Shown: positions 1-9,857, counted from the first letter of the stretch. The stretch: DNA of 48,547 bases from Pseudomonadota bacterium (GCA_021804595.1 JAJZHH010000004.1:1-48547), one strand, 5' to 3'. The notes: a model not told the origin generated them from the letters alone. A program made the numbers and translations.

Positions 1-2
1 TC

Positions 3-1613
3 TGCCCGGGCGAGCGCGCGCCGCTGGCCGCGCGCGCCTGGGTGCGGCTGCACGCCGCATACGCGCGCAGCCTGCGGCGCGCGGTGCGCCACCCGCTGCT
101 GATGCTGGCGGTGTTCTTCGCCACCGTCGGCTTGAACATCTACCTGTACGCCATCGTGCCCAAGGGCTTCTTCCCGCTGCAGGACACCGGGCTGCTGGTC
201 GCCAGCGTGCAGGCCGACCAGTCGGTGTCGTTCGCCAGGATGAGCCAGAACCTGCAGCGCGTGGTCGCCATCGTGCGCCGCAACCCGGCGGTGCAGGGCG
301 TGATGGGATTCAGCGGCGGCGGCACCAGCAACAGCGCGTTCCTGTTCATGCAGCTCAAGCCGATCGCGCAGCGCGCCGGCGTGCTGCAGGTCATGGCGCA
401 GCTGCATCGCGCGCTCGGCGGACTGCCCGGACTGCGCGTGTTCGCGTTCCCGGTGCAGGACATCCGCGCCGGCGGCAGGCCGTCGGCGGCGATGTACGAG
501 TACACGCTGCAGGCCAGCGACCTGCAGACCCTGCTGCAGTGGGAGCCGCGCGTGCTGGCCGCGTTCAAGCGCCTGCCCGGCATGACCGACGTCAACACCG
601 ACCAGCAGGCCGCCGGGCTCGAGCTGAGGCTGGCGATCGACCGCGCCGCGGCGGCGCGCTACGGCATCCCGGTGTCGACCATCGACGCGACGCTCAACGA
701 CGCCTTCGGCCAGCGCCTGGTGTCGACCATCTATGCGCCGCTGAACCAGTACAAGGTGGTGATGGAAGCGGCGCCGCAGTACCAGCACGACCGCGCCGCG
801 CTGGGTGACATCTTCCTGGTCGGCGCGTCGGGTCAGCGCGTGCCGCTGTCGGCGCTGACCCACGAGGTGCTGGCGAACACGCCGTTGGCGGTCAACCACC
901 AGGGCTTGTTCGTGTCGGCGACGATCTCGTTCAACCTGGCCGCCGGCGTCTCGCTGAGCCAGGCGCAGCAGCGCATCGACCAGGCGCTGGCCGAAATCGG
1001 CCTGCCGGCCGACGTGCACGGCGGCTTCCAGGGCACCGCCAAGCTGTTCAGCGACACACTGAAGAACCAGCCGCTGTTCATCCTCGCCGCGGTGTTCGCG
1101 ATCTACATCGTGCTCGGCATGCTCTACGAGAGCACGCTGCACCCGCTGACCATCCTGTCGACGCTGCCGCCGGCCGGGGTCGGCGCGGTGCTGGCACTGC
1201 TCGTATTCCACAGCGAGTTCTCGATCATCGCGCTGATCGGCGTTTTCCTGCTCATCGGCATCGTCAAGAAGAACGCGATCCTGATGGTCGATTTCGCGCT
1301 CGGCGCCGAGCGCGAGCGCGGGCTGGAGCCCGCCGAGGCGATCGTCGAGGCCGCCACGCTGCGCCTGCGGCCGATCCTGATGACGACGCTGGCGGCCTTG
1401 GGCACCGCGCTGCCGCTGGCGCTGGTCAGCGGCGACGGCGCCGAGCTGCGCCAGCCGCTGGGCATTTCGATCGCCGGCGGGCTCATCGTCAGCCAGGCGC
1501 TGACGCTGTACACGACGCCGGTCATCTACCTCGAACTCGACCGCCTGCGCCGCTGGGTGCTGCGCCGCCTGGGCCGCAGCGACCGCCCGCTGCCGCTGGA
1601 CACGACAGCCTGA
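3..1613 (+). CDS. mdtC: RND multidrug efflux permease, MdtC-like, 5' truncated by window
   Basis: This is the C-terminal half of an inner-membrane RND proton/drug antiporter; the frame is open to the left edge, so the true start lies outside the window. Visible hallmarks are PKGFFPLQDTG after a membrane helix, the periplasmic QDIRAGGRPS and NAFGQRLVSTIYAPLNQYKVVME segments (read at 705-770), and the late membrane motif LLIGIVKKNAILMVDFAL followed by RLRPILMTTLAAL. These resemble E. coli MdtC more closely than AcrB (judged from memory of the family). MdtC works in an MdtB/MdtC heterotrimer with an adaptor and an outer-membrane channel; a NodT-type channel gene follows 18 bases downstream, which fits an mdtABC-plus-channel operon. 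Exact substrates cannot be read from sequence. Confidence 0.85.
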   Translation, partial: CPGERAPLAARAWVRLHAAYARSLRRAVRHPLLMLAVFFATVGLNIYLYAIVPKGFFPLQDTGLLVASVQADQSVSFARMSQNLQRVVAIVRRNPAVQGVMGFSGGGTSNSAFLFMQLKPIAQRAGVLQVMAQLHRALGGLPGLRVFAFPVQDIRAGGRPSAAMYEYTLQASDLQTLLQWEPRVLAAFKRLPGMTDVNTDQQAAGLELRLAIDRAAAARYGIPVSTIDATLNDAFGQRLVSTIYAPLNQYKVVMEAAPQYQHDRAALGDIFLVGASGQRVPLSALTHEVLANTPLAVNHQGLFVSATISFNLAAGVSLSQAQQRIDQALAEIGLPADVHGGFQGTAKLFSDTLKNQPLFILAAVFAIYIVLGMLYESTLHPLTILSTLPPAGVGAVLALLVFHSEFSIIALIGVFLLIGIVKKNAILMVDFALGAERERGLEPAEAIVEAATLRLRPILMTTLAALGTALPLALVSGDGAELRQPLGISIAGGLIVSQALTLYTTPVIYLELDRLRRWVLRRLGRSDRPLPLDTTA

Positions 1614-1631
1614 ACTGCTCCGGATCCGACC

Positions 1632-3059
1632 ATGACGCGCTTCCCACCGATTCCGTCGCGGCTGTGCCGCTCGCTGGCCACGGCCGCCTTGCTCGCGCTG
1701 GCCGCGTGTTCGGCGCAACCGCCGCGGCCGCCGTTGCAGCCGGCGCTGCCCGCCGCCTGGGGCCACGCGATCGGCTGGGCGCCGATGGCCGCGGCGGCGC
1801 CGGAGCGCGACTGGTGGCGCGTGTTCGGCGACGTGCGGCTGAACGCGCTGGAGCCGCGGGTGGCCGCGCACAACGCGCAGCTGGCCGCGCAACTGGCGGT
1901 CTACGAGCAGTCGCAGGCCGCGCTGCGGCAGGCCGGTGCCGCGCTGTGGCCCACGGCGAGCGCAACGCTGGGCGCGACACGGCAGAAGGTCGGCGCCGGC
2001 AGCACCCTGTCGGGCCAGGTCGGCAACGATTTCAGCGCCGGCGCCGGGCTCAGCTGGGCGCCCGACCTGTGGGGCAAGGTCAGGCTGCAGGTCCGCGCCA
2101 GCGGCGACGCGGCGCGCGCCGACGCGGCCACGCTGCGCGGCGTGCGCCTGAGCCTGCAGGCGCAGCTGGCGCAGGCGGTGCTGCAGCTGCACGTGGCCGA
2201 CGCGCAGATCGTGCTGGCGCGGCGCGTCGCCGACGCCGACGCGCGGACGCTGCAGCTGACGCAGCGGCGGCTGGCCGCCGGTGTGGCCACCGCGGCCGAC
2301 GTCGCCGCGGCGCGCACGCAGCAGTTGCAGTCCGCCACCGCGCTGACCGATCTGCAGGTCGGCCGCGCGCAGCTGGTCGACGCGATCGCGGTGCTGGTCG
2401 GGCAGGCGCCGTCGACCTTCGCGCTGCCGGCCGAGCCGGCGCTGCCGCCGGTGCCGGGCATTCCGCCGGGGCTGCCGTCGGCGCTGCTGCAGCGCCGCCC
2501 GGACCTGATCGCGGCGGCGGCGCAGGTCGACGCGGCCAACGCGCAGCTGGGCATCGCCGAGCGCGCCTGGTTTCCCGATCTGACGCTGGGCGCGCAGGGC
2601 GGTGCGCAGGCGCTGACCGCGGCCGCGCTGTTCGGCGCGCCGGCGCTGACCTGGTCGCTGGGGCCGCAACTGGCGGCGACGCTGTTCGACGGCGGCGCGC
2701 GTGCCGCGCAGCGCGCCGCCAGCGCGGCCGCGTATCGCGGCAGCGTCGCCAGCTACCGGCAGGCGGTGCTGGTCGCGCTGCAGCAGGTCGAGGACCAGCT
2801 CGCCGCGCAGCGCCTGCTCGACGTCGAGCAGCGCCAGCAGGCCGCGGTGGTGCGCGCCGCCGAGGTGTCGCTGAAGCTGGCGCAGGACCAGTACCGCGCC
2901 GGCACCGCGCCGTATCTGAACGTGCTCAGCGCCAGCAACGTGGCGGCGCAGGCGAGCAGTGCGCTGCTGACGCTGCAGCAGCGACGCTACGTCGCCGCGG
3001 TCGCGCTGGTGCAGGCCCTGGGCGGAGGCTGGGGCGGCGGGGCGCCGTTGGCGCGCTGA
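1632..3059 (+). CDS. NodT-family outer-membrane efflux lipoprotein
   Basis: A 475-residue TolC-like outer-membrane factor that would form the exit duct for the upstream RND pump. The N-terminus is a lipoprotein signal: a hydrophobic stretch ending in LALAAC with Cys26 as the lipidation site. Two long Ala/Gln-rich helical repeat halves follow, with the family features LPSALLQRRPDL (start of the second OEP repeat), a YRQAVLVALQQVEDQLA helix and a closing segment with YLNVLSASNVA. Length is typical of NodT/OprM proteins. It starts 18 bases after the RND stop and is almost certainly cotranscribed. No strong ribosome-binding site is seen, so coupling to the upstream gene is plausible. Confidence 0.88.
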   Translation: MTRFPPIPSRLCRSLATAALLALAACSAQPPRPPLQPALPAAWGHAIGWAPMAAAAPERDWWRVFGDVRLNALEPRVAAHNAQLAAQLAVYEQSQAALRQAGAALWPTASATLGATRQKVGAGSTLSGQVGNDFSAGAGLSWAPDLWGKVRLQVRASGDAARADAATLRGVRLSLQAQLAQAVLQLHVADAQIVLARRVADADARTLQLTQRRLAAGVATAADVAAARTQQLQSATALTDLQVGRAQLVDAIAVLVGQAPSTFALPAEPALPPVPGIPPGLPSALLQRRPDLIAAAAQVDAANAQLGIAERAWFPDLTLGAQGGAQALTAAALFGAPALTWSLGPQLAATLFDGGARAAQRAASAAAYRGSVASYRQAVLVALQQVEDQLAAQRLLDVEQRQQAAVVRAAEVSLKLAQDQYRAGTAPYLNVLSASNVAAQASSALLTLQQRRYVAAVALVQALGGGWGGGAPLAR

Positions 3060-3153
3060 CACGGGCAGGGAATTCACCCCGGGCGGCGCGCGGGCGGCGG
3101 CGTTTCGTTCTACGCTGTGGCCCTGCTCCGCGCCGCGAGGCCTTCACACCTTG

Positions 3154-4587
3154 ATGCAAGTTCAAGCCGATTCCGCCGAAGCCCGCGTTCCGCTGGGCGT
3201 CTTCGTGCGCCTGTTCACCGCGGTGATGCTGCCGATCTTCCTGGCCGCGGTCGACCAGACGCTGCTGGCGACCGCGACGCCGGCGATCGCGCGCGAACTC
3301 GGCGATCTGCGCGACAGCGCGTGGATCGCGGTCGGCTACCTGCTGGCGTCGACCATCATGGCGCCGCTGTACGGCCGCCTGGGCGACCGCTACGGCCGGC
3401 GCGACGCGCTGCTGGCCGCGCTGGCGCTGTTCGCGCTGGGCTCGCTGGCCTGCACCGCGGCCGGCGGCATGTGGTGGCTGGTTGGCGCGCGCGTGCTGCA
3501 GGGGCTGGGCGGCGGCGGGCTGATGGTCATGTGCCAGGCGCTGATCGGCGAGATCGTGCCGCCGCGCCAGCGTCCGCGCTTCCAGGCCTGGTTCGGCATC
3601 GTGTTCGTGCTCGCCAGCGTCGCCGGCCCGGTGCTCGGCGGGCTGGTCGTCAGCCGCTGGAGCTGGCGCTGGCTGTTCGCCGCCAACCTGCCGCTGGCCG
3701 CGTTGGCGGCGTGGCGGGTGCTGCGACTGCCGCGCAGCGAGGGGCACGTGCAGCCCGGGCAGGGCCACGACGCGGCCGGCGTGGTGCTGTTCGCGGCCAG
3801 CGCCGCGCTGGCGTTGCTGTGGCTGACGCTGGCCGGGCATCGCTTCGCCTGGGCTTCGCTGCCCAGCGTCGCGATGGCCGGCGCCGCGCTGCTGCTGGGC
3901 TGGATGCTGCTGCGCCGCGAGCGCGCGCTGGCGCACCCGTTCCTGCCGCTGGAGCTGCTGCGCCAGCCACCGATCGCCTGGTGCAGCGCCACCGTCGTGC
4001 TGTTCGCCGCGTCGCTGTTCGCGCTGGTCTTTTTCCTGCCGGTCTACGTGCAGCTCGGCCGCCACGGCAACGCCGCCGACGCCGGCCTGCTGCTGCTGCC
4101 GCTGACCGTCGGGCTGGTGCTGGGGTCGAACGCCACCGGCCGCCTGGTCGCGCGCAGCGGCCGGCCCGACGTGCCGCCGCGCTACGGGCTGGTGCTCGCC
4201 GGCGGTGCGATGCTGGCGCTGGGCGTGGTGCCGATCGGCGGCGTTCGCATCGGCGCGCTCGGCCTGCTCGCCGGACTCGGTTTCGGCACCGTGATGCCGA
4301 CCTCGCAGCTGCTGATCCAGGCCGTGGCCGGGCGCAGCCGCCTGGGAGCTGCCGCCGCGACGGTGTCGCTGGCGCGCTCGACCGGCGCCTCGCTGGGCAC
4401 CGCGGTGTTCGGCGCGCTGGTGTTCGGCCTGGTGTCCAGTGCCGACCTGCAGGCTGCACTGCACGGCGGCGACGCCGCCGTGCTCGGCCGCGTCACCCAC
4501 GCCTTCCACCTCGCCTTCGCCGCCGCCGGCGCGCTGACGCTGGTCGCCGCGGCACTGTCGACCCGCGTGCCCAAAGTCGAGATCTGA
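3154..4587 (+). CDS. MFS transporter, DHA2 (EmrB/QacA) drug:H+ antiporter family
   Basis: A 477-residue polytopic membrane protein of the 14-helix DHA2 group. Evidence is the helix-1 motif with AVDQTLLATATPAIARELG, the loop 2-3 motif GRLGDRYGRRDALLA, a GLGGGGLMVMCQALIGEI stretch, and a C-terminal half with further hydrophobic helices. I chose ATG 3154 over the TTG directly before it. It lies 94 bases after the outer-membrane factor on the same strand, so the first three genes look like an export locus, although a separate promoter (TACGCT near 3111) is possible. DHA2 members export drugs, dyes or metabolites using the proton gradient; the substrate here is unknown. Confidence 0.85.
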   Translation: MQVQADSAEARVPLGVFVRLFTAVMLPIFLAAVDQTLLATATPAIARELGDLRDSAWIAVGYLLASTIMAPLYGRLGDRYGRRDALLAALALFALGSLACTAAGGMWWLVGARVLQGLGGGGLMVMCQALIGEIVPPRQRPRFQAWFGIVFVLASVAGPVLGGLVVSRWSWRWLFAANLPLAALAAWRVLRLPRSEGHVQPGQGHDAAGVVLFAASAALALLWLTLAGHRFAWASLPSVAMAGAALLLGWMLLRRERALAHPFLPLELLRQPPIAWCSATVVLFAASLFALVFFLPVYVQLGRHGNAADAGLLLLPLTVGLVLGSNATGRLVARSGRPDVPPRYGLVLAGGAMLALGVVPIGGVRIGALGLLAGLGFGTVMPTSQLLIQAVAGRSRLGAAAATVSLARSTGASLGTAVFGALVFGLVSSADLQAALHGGDAAVLGRVTHAFHLAFAAAGALTLVAAALSTRVPKVEI

Positions 4588-4636
4588 TGGGGGCGCTAGG
4601 ATTTCCTGAACCCAACAACACGACAAAGCGACAGTG

Positions 4637-5539
4637 ATGCAGACCCTGGACCAACTCCAAGCGTTCGCGATCGACCAGCGACTGACGTTTCGCAGCGGCC
4701 CCGGCGGGCTGCTGCACGCCGACGTCGACGCCGCCGGCGGCCGCGCCAGCCTGTGTCTGCAGGGCGCTCAGCTGACCCATTTCCAGCCTGCCGCGCAGGC
4801 TGCGCCGCTGTTGTGGCTGTCGCCGCGCGCGCGCTATGCGGCGCAGCGCCCGATCCGCGGCGGCGTTCCGGTGTGCTGGCCGTGGTTCGGTGCACACGCC
4901 AGCGACGCGTCGCTGCCGCTGCACGGCTACGCACGCGTGGCGCCGTGGGAGCTGATCGACAGCGCCAGCGCCGATGGCGGCGTGCAGCTGACGCTGCGCC
5001 TGCGCGCCGACGACGCGACGCGGCTGGTGTGGCCCCACGACACGCCGCTGGAGCTGTACGTCGAAGTCGGCGACGCGTTGTCGCTCGAGCTGACGACGAT
5101 CAATGCGGATGAAGTTCCGGTCAAGCTCGGCGAAGCGCTGCACGCGTACTTCACCGTCGGCGACGTCGAGCAGGTCGAAGTGCTGGGGCTGGCCGACACC
5201 CGCTACCTCGACAAGACGCAGGGCTTCGCCGAGGCGCGACAGAGCGGTCCGCTGCGCATCGCCGGCGAGACCGATCGCGTCTACCTCGACACCGAGGCGC
5301 GCTGCAGCATCGTCGACCCGCTGCTGCAGCGGCGCGTCGTGATCGACAAGAGCGGGTCGTCGAGCACCGTGGTGTGGAACCCCGGCGAGCAGCGCGCCGC
5401 CGACATGGCCGACATCGGCAGCGCGCACTGGCGCGGCATGCTGTGCGTCGAATCGGCCAATGCGCTGGCCAATGCGCTGACGCTGCAGCCCGGCGAGCTG
5501 CACACGCTGGCGGTGCGCTACAGCGCCGAGGCGCTGTAG
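4637..5539 (+). CDS. D-hexose-6-phosphate mutarotase, YeaD family
   Basis: A 300-residue cytoplasmic aldose-1-epimerase-like protein that interconverts anomers of glucose 6-phosphate or related sugar phosphates. Family features are GGVPVCWPWFG, the HGYAR motif carrying the first catalytic His, and KLGEALHAYFTVGD, where the glutamate acts as general base and the histidine belongs to the active site. The end shows WNPGEQRAADMADI, a usual YeaD C-terminal block. Either GTG 4634 or ATG 4637 could start it; I prefer ATG. It stands alone between the MFS gene and a convergent cation transporter. Specificity among hexose phosphates is not visible. Confidence 0.88.
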   Translation: MQTLDQLQAFAIDQRLTFRSGPGGLLHADVDAAGGRASLCLQGAQLTHFQPAAQAAPLLWLSPRARYAAQRPIRGGVPVCWPWFGAHASDASLPLHGYARVAPWELIDSASADGGVQLTLRLRADDATRLVWPHDTPLELYVEVGDALSLELTTINADEVPVKLGEALHAYFTVGDVEQVEVLGLADTRYLDKTQGFAEARQSGPLRIAGETDRVYLDTEARCSIVDPLLQRRVVIDKSGSSSTVVWNPGEQRAADMADIGSAHWRGMLCVESANALANALTLQPGELHTLAVRYSAEAL

Positions 5540-5549
5540 CGCGCGTGCG

Positions 5550-5577
5550 CGCCGCGGCGTCGCTTCAGCGCGCGGCG
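5550..5577. terminator. Possible hairpin between convergent genes
   Basis: Arms CGCCGCG (5550-5556) and CGCGGCG (5571-5577) can pair over a 14-base loop, between the mutarotase stop and the 3' end of the cation transporter. There is no T-tract and GC-rich DNA makes such pairs by chance, so this is weak. Confidence 0.25.
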
Positions 5578-6506
5578 TGATCCAGGTCGGGGCGTCGCCA
5601 CGGGTCGACGTGGGTCATCAGGTCGAGCACTCGGTGGCGCTGCATGACCTGCGCGCGCGCGGCCACCGCGATGTCGTGGCCGGCCTCGACGCTCAGGGCC
5701 GCGTCGACTTCGAGGTGGGCGTCGACAACGATCATGTCGCCCATCTTGCGCGTGCGCACGTCGTGCACGCCGAGCACGCCGGGCGTGCCCAGCAGCGTGG
5801 TGCGGATCGCCTGCACCTCTTCGTCGTCGACCGCGCGGTCCATCAGGTCGTGCAGCGCGTCCCAGCCGAAGCTCCAGCCCATGCGGCCGATCATCGCGCC
5901 GACGATCAGCGCGGCGATCGGGTCGAGCAGCGGCCAGCCGGCCAGGTTGCCGACGATGCCGACACCGACGACCAGCGACGAGGCGGCGTCCGAGCGCGCG
6001 TGCCAGGCGTTGGCCACCAGCATGCTCGACTTGACGCGCTTGGCCACCGCCAGCATGTAGCGGAACAGCAGTTCCTTGGCCAGCAGCGCCGCGGCCGCGA
6101 CCCACAGCGCGGCGACGTGTACGCGCGCGATGTCGGCCGGGTTCTCCAGCTTGCGCAGCGCCGCCAGCAGCATGCCGGCGCCGACCGCCAACAGCAGCAC
6201 GCCCAGCGCCAGCGACGCCCCGGTCTCGAAGCGCTGGTGGCCGTAGGGGTGGTCGGCGTCGGCGTCCTTCGCGCCGTGGTGGCTGGCCAGCAGCACGATG
6301 AAGTCGGCCACCAGGTCGGACAGCGAGTGGATGCCGTCGGCGATCAGGCCCTGCGAGCGCGCGAGCACGCCGACGGCGACCTGCACGCTGCTCAGCCCCA
6401 GGTTGACGCCGACGCTGACCCAGGTGCTGCGCCGCGCCGCGGCGGCGCGCTCGGCGGGCGGATGGCGGGTGTCCTCGGTGTCCTCGAAAGCGGGTTCGCG
6501 CATCAT
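5565..6506 (-). CDS. Cation diffusion facilitator (CDF) metal transporter
   Basis: A 313-residue inner-membrane metal/proton antiporter of the FieF/CzcD class, exporting divalent cations such as Zn, Fe, Co or Mn. The membrane domain (about residues 25-225) contains the metal-site motifs DGIHSLSD in helix 2 and HARSDAASS in helix 5, and the HPYGHQRFET loop typical of the family. A cytoplasmic C-terminal domain follows, with the conserved GVHDVRTRKMGDMIVVDAHL segment. It lies 55 bases downstream of the GMC oxidoreductase on the same strand, but no functional link is evident. Metal specificity cannot be assigned. Confidence 0.9.
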   Translation of the reverse strand: MMREPAFEDTEDTRHPPAERAAAARRSTWVSVGVNLGLSSVQVAVGVLARSQGLIADGIHSLSDLVADFIVLLASHHGAKDADADHPYGHQRFETGASLALGVLLLAVGAGMLLAALRKLENPADIARVHVAALWVAAAALLAKELLFRYMLAVAKRVKSSMLVANAWHARSDAASSLVVGVGIVGNLAGWPLLDPIAALIVGAMIGRMGWSFGWDALHDLMDRAVDDEEVQAIRTTLLGTPGVLGVHDVRTRKMGDMIVVDAHLEVDAALSVEAGHDIAVAARAQVMQRHRVLDLMTHVDPWRRPDLDHAAR

Positions 6507-6561
6507 CGGGTAGCGAATTGAAACACCCGGCAGTTTAGCGTCGGCCGGCGACGCCCGTGTG

Positions 6562-8241
6562 TCAGGCGTCGGCGGCGATCCAGCGCGCGGCTTTCTCGGC
6601 GATCATCAAGGTCGGGCTGTTGATGTTGCCGCTGGGTATCGTCGGCATCACGCCGGCGTCGACCACGCGCAGCCCGCGCACGACGCCGCCGTGGCCGTCG
6701 AGCACGCGCAGGTGGCTGTCGACCACCGCGCGGGCGTCGTCGGCGCGGCCCATCGCGGTGGTGCCGGCCGGGTGGAAGATGGTGGTCGCGATGTCGCCGG
6801 CCAGCCGCGCCAGTTCGTCGTCGCTCTGGTACTGGGTGCCCGGCTTGTACTCCTGCGGCGCGTAGCCGGCCAGCGCCGGCTGCTGCACGATGCGCCGCGC
6901 CAGCCGCAGGCTGTCGGCGGCGACCTGACGGTCTTCGGCCGTGCTCAGGTAGTTCGGCGCGATCGCCGGTGGGTCGCGGAAATCGGCGCTGCGCAGCGTC
7001 ACGCTGCCGCGGCTGCCCGGGTTCAGGTTGCACACGCTGGCGGTGAACGCGTCGAACGCGTGCAGCGGCTCGCCGAACGCGTCCAGGCTCAGCGGCTGCA
7101 CGTGGAACTGCACGTTGGCGTGCGCGTAGCGCGTGCTGCTGCGCGTGAAAACGCCGAGCTGGCTCGGCGCCATGCTCATCGGTCCGCGGCGCTGCAGCAG
7201 GTATTGCAGGCCGATGCGCGCCTTGCCCCACGGCGACGCGGCCAGCGTGTTCAGCGTGCGCGTGCCGCGCACCTTGAACACCGCGCGGATCTGCAGGTGG
7301 TCCTGCAGATTGGCGCCGACCCCGGCCAGCGCGACGCGCGTGGCGATGGCGTGGCGCTGCAGCAGCGCCGGGTCGCCGACCCCCGACAGCTGCAGGATCT
7401 GCGGCGAGCCGACCGCGCCGGCGCTGAGCACGACTTCGCGCGCCGCGCGCACGCGCAGCCGCTGGCCGTCCTTGAGCAGCTCGACCCCGGTGCAGCGCGG
7501 CGCCGCGTCGGCGGCGCCGTCGAACAGCAGCCGGGCGACCTGCGCGCCGGTCCACAGCGTCAGGTTGGGTCGACCCAGCACCGGACGCAGGAAACCCTTG
7601 GCGGCGTTCCAGCGCCAGCCGCTGCGCTGGTTGACTTCGAAATAGCCGACGCCTTCGTTGTCGCCGCGGTTGAAGTCGTCGCTGGCGGCGATGCCGGCCT
7701 GCTGCGCCGCCTGCGCGAAGGCGTCGAGCACGTCCCAGCGCAGCCGCTGGCGCTCGACGCGCCATTCGCCGCCGTGGCCGTGCAGCGCGGCGAAGCCGGC
7801 GTCGGCGCCGAGGTCGCCGCGCCAGTGGTTCTCGTGCGCCTTGAAGTCCTGCAGGCAGGCCTGCCAGCGCCAGGCGTCGTCGCCGGTGGCGTCGGCCCAG
7901 GCCTCGTAGTCGCGCGCCTGGCCGCGCATATAGATCATGCCGTTGATGCTGCTGCAGCCGCCGAGCACCTTGCCGCGCGGGTAGCGCAGCGTGCGGCCGT
8001 TCAGGCCGGGGTCGGGCTCGGTGTGGAACATCCAGTCGGTGCGAGGATTGCCGATGCAATACAGGTAGCCGACCGGGATGTGGATCCACGGATAGTCGTC
8101 GCGCCCGCCGGCCTCGATCAACAGCACGCGCCGCGCCGGGTCGGCGCTGAGCCGGTTGGCGAGCAGGCAGCCGGCGGTGCCGGCGCCGACGACGACGTAG
8201 TCGAAGGCGGCGTCGGCCGCCGGGGCGGGCGCGGCGCTCAT
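6562..8241 (-). CDS. GMC-family FAD-dependent alcohol dehydrogenase (choline dehydrogenase-like)
   Basis: A 559-residue flavoenzyme that oxidises a primary or secondary alcohol. The N-terminal Rossmann motif is [17 protein letters not shown] with the acidic end LLIEAGG. GMC signature 1 ([20 protein letters not shown]) and signature 2 ([16 protein letters not shown]) are both present, and the C-terminus holds the active-site block HPAGTTAMG and [15 protein letters not shown]. Its ATG overlaps the TGA of mmsA by four bases, so the two are translationally coupled. In Pseudomonas denitrificans a GMC enzyme (HpdH) oxidises 3-hydroxypropionate to malonate semialdehyde, the substrate type of MmsA; the same role is my inference here. 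Choline or long-chain alcohols remain alternatives. Confidence 0.9.
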   Translation of the reverse strand: MSAAPAPAADAAFDYVVVGAGTAGCLLANRLSADPARRVLLIEAGGRDDYPWIHIPVGYLYCIGNPRTDWMFHTEPDPGLNGRTLRYPRGKVLGGCSSINGMIYMRGQARDYEAWADATGDDAWRWQACLQDFKAHENHWRGDLGADAGFAALHGHGGEWRVERQRLRWDVLDAFAQAAQQAGIAASDDFNRGDNEGVGYFEVNQRSGWRWNAAKGFLRPVLGRPNLTLWTGAQVARLLFDGAADAAPRCTGVELLKDGQRLRVRAAREVVLSAGAVGSPQILQLSGVGDPALLQRHAIATRVALAGVGANLQDHLQIRAVFKVRGTRTLNTLAASPWGKARIGLQYLLQRRGPMSMAPSQLGVFTRSSTRYAHANVQFHVQPLSLDAFGEPLHAFDAFTASVCNLNPGSRGSVTLRSADFRDPPAIAPNYLSTAEDRQVAADSLRLARRIVQQPALAGYAPQEYKPGTQYQSDDELARLAGDIATTIFHPAGTTAMGRADDARAVVDSHLRVLDGHGGVVRGLRVVDAGVMPTIPSGNINSPTLMIAEKAARWIAADA

Positions 8242-9752
8242 TTCGCGGTCGGCATCGCGAACTCGGCGCCCTTGGGCGTGCTTTCCGGCCAGCGCTGCAT
8301 CACGCTCTTCTGCTTGGTGTAGAAGCGCACGCCCTCGGTGCCGTAGGCGTGCATGTCGCCGAACAGGCTGGCTTTCCAGCCGCCGAAGCCGTGCCAGGCC
8401 ATCGGCACCGGGATCGGCACGTTGATGCCGACCATGCCGGCCTGCACGCGGCGCGCGAACTCGCGCGCGACGTGGCCGTCGCGGGTGAAGCAGGCGGTGC
8501 CGTTGCCGAACGCGTGGTCGTTGACCAGCTGCAGCGCCGCGGCGAAGTCGGGCACGCGCACGCAGCCGAGCACCGGGCCGAAAATCTCGTCCTGGTAGAT
8601 GCTCATGTCGGGGCGCACGTGGTCGAACAGCGTGCCGCCGAGCCAGAAACCGCCTTCGCGTCCGGGCACTTGCAACTGGCGGCCGTCGACCAGCAGCTGC
8701 GCGCCTGCGCGCACGCCGGCGTCGATGCAGCCGCGGATTCGATCGCGCGCCGCGGCGGTGACGATCGGCCCCATTTCGGCGTCGGCCTGCGTGCCGTCGG
8801 CGATCTTCAGCGCCCGGGTGCGTTCGACCAGGCGCGGCACCAGCTGATCGGCGACGTCGCCGACCAGCACCGCGACCGAGATCGCCATGCAGCGTTCGCC
8901 GGCCGAGCCGAAGGCGCTGCCGATCAGCGCGTCGACCGCCTGGTCGAGGTCGGCGTCGGGCATCACCACCATGTGGTTCTTCGCCCCGCCCAGCGCCTGC
9001 ACGCGCTTGCCGTGGCGCGCCGCTTCCTGCGCGATGTGGTGCGCCACCGGGGTCGAGCCGACGAAGCTGACCGCCTTCACGTCGGCGTGCGCCAGCAGCG
9101 CGTCGACCGCGTCCTTGTCGCCCTGCACGACGTTGAACACGCCGTCGGGCAGTCCGGCCTCGCGCAGCAGCTCGGCCATCAGCACGCTGGCCGACGGATC
9201 CAGCGGGCTGGGCTTGAGCACGAAGGTGTTGCCGGCGGCGATCGCCACCGGGAACATCCAGCACGGCACCATGCACGGGAAGTTGAACGGCGTGATGCCG
9301 GCGACGACGCCCAGCGGCTGGCGCATGGTCCAGTTGTCGATGCCGGTCGAGACCTGTTCCGTGTACTCTCCCTTGAGCAGTTGCGGGATGCCGCAGGCGA
9401 ATTCGACGATCTCGATGCCGCGCGTGACTTCGCCCTGCGCGTCGCTGAACACCTTGCCGTGCTCGGCGGTGATCAGCCGCGCCAGGTCGTCGCGATGGCG
9501 GTTCATCAGCTCGAGGAAACGGAACATCACGCGCGCGCGGCGCAGCGGCGAAGTCTGCGCCCAGCCGGGGAACGCGGCGGCGGCGGCGGCCACCGCGGCG
9601 TCGACGTCGACGGCGTCGGCCAGCAGCACTTCGCGTGCGACCGCGCCGGTGGCCGGGTTGTACACCGGCTGGCGGCGCTGGCCGTGGCCGGTGGCGGGCT
9701 GGCCGCCGATGTGGTGGCCGACGACGGCCGAGTCGAGTTCGCGTGCACCCAT
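8238..9752 (-). CDS. mmsA: CoA-acylating methylmalonate/malonate-semialdehyde dehydrogenase
   Basis: A 504-residue aldehyde dehydrogenase that converts methylmalonate semialdehyde to propionyl-CoA, or malonate semialdehyde to acetyl-CoA, with NAD and CoA and loss of CO2. The diagnostic MmsA motif [11 protein letters not shown] carries the catalytic Cys288; the nucleotide-binding region includes [15 protein letters not shown] and [11 protein letters not shown], and [16 protein letters not shown] is family-specific. The ATG at 9752 has an AGGAG ribosome-binding site; reading further upstream would add about 137 unrelated residues. It is first in a coupled pair with the GMC enzyme and is transcribed divergently from a LysR gene. 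The function may lie in valine, beta-alanine or 3-hydroxypropionate breakdown. Confidence 0.93.
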   Translation of the reverse strand: MGARELDSAVVGHHIGGQPATGHGQRRQPVYNPATGAVAREVLLADAVDVDAAVAAAAAAFPGWAQTSPLRRARVMFRFLELMNRHRDDLARLITAEHGKVFSDAQGEVTRGIEIVEFACGIPQLLKGEYTEQVSTGIDNWTMRQPLGVVAGITPFNFPCMVPCWMFPVAIAAGNTFVLKPSPLDPSASVLMAELLREAGLPDGVFNVVQGDKDAVDALLAHADVKAVSFVGSTPVAHHIAQEAARHGKRVQALGGAKNHMVVMPDADLDQAVDALIGSAFGSAGERCMAISVAVLVGDVADQLVPRLVERTRALKIADGTQADAEMGPIVTAAARDRIRGCIDAGVRAGAQLLVDGRQLQVPGREGGFWLGGTLFDHVRPDMSIYQDEIFGPVLGCVRVPDFAAALQLVNDHAFGNGTACFTRDGHVAREFARRVQAGMVGINVPIPVPMAWHGFGGWKASLFGDMHAYGTEGVRFYTKQKSVMQRWPESTPKGAEFAMPTAK

Positions 9753-9787
9753 GGCGTTTGCTCCTGCGGTTTTATGGATTACTGGCC

Positions 9788-9816
9788 AGTCTAGGCGTCG
9801 AAACAAACGCTGAACA
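9788..9816 (-). promoter_or_regulatory. Candidate mmsA promoter
   Basis: On the minus strand TGTTCA (9816-9811) and TAGACT (9793-9788) are separated by 17 bases, resembling a weak sigma-70 promoter. The poor -35 is as expected for an activator-dependent promoter, and it coincides with a half-site TGAACA of the LysR-type operator. Confidence 0.45.
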
Positions 9817-9835
9817 GTCGGTTTGGGCTGGCAAC

Positions 9836-9857
9836 ATTGTTCGGAATTCTGAACAAT
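9836..9857. promoter_or_regulatory. LysR-type operator palindrome in the mmsA-lysR intergenic region
   Basis: Arms ATTGTTC (9836-9842) and GAACAAT (9851-9857) are perfect inverted repeats around GGAATTCT, which itself contains the palindrome GAATTC; only one base pair of the whole 22 bases is mismatched. The centre lies about 65 bases upstream of the start predicted from the mmsA promoter, the position usual for a LysR recognition site. A second half-site TGAACAGT lies at 9811-9818. Confidence 0.65.

Noticed and set aside
2926-4626. Long minus-strand open frame opposite the MFS gene
   Set aside because: Its translation is Gln/Arg/Ala-rich low complexity, typical of antisense frames in GC-rich DNA; the plus-strand MFS frame has clear family motifs.
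6562-9276. A single open frame of about 900 codons on the minus strand spanning the GMC and mmsA region
   Set aside because: Only its last 559 codons are the GMC protein; the earlier part is the wrong frame of mmsA, which has its own conserved reading frame and start.
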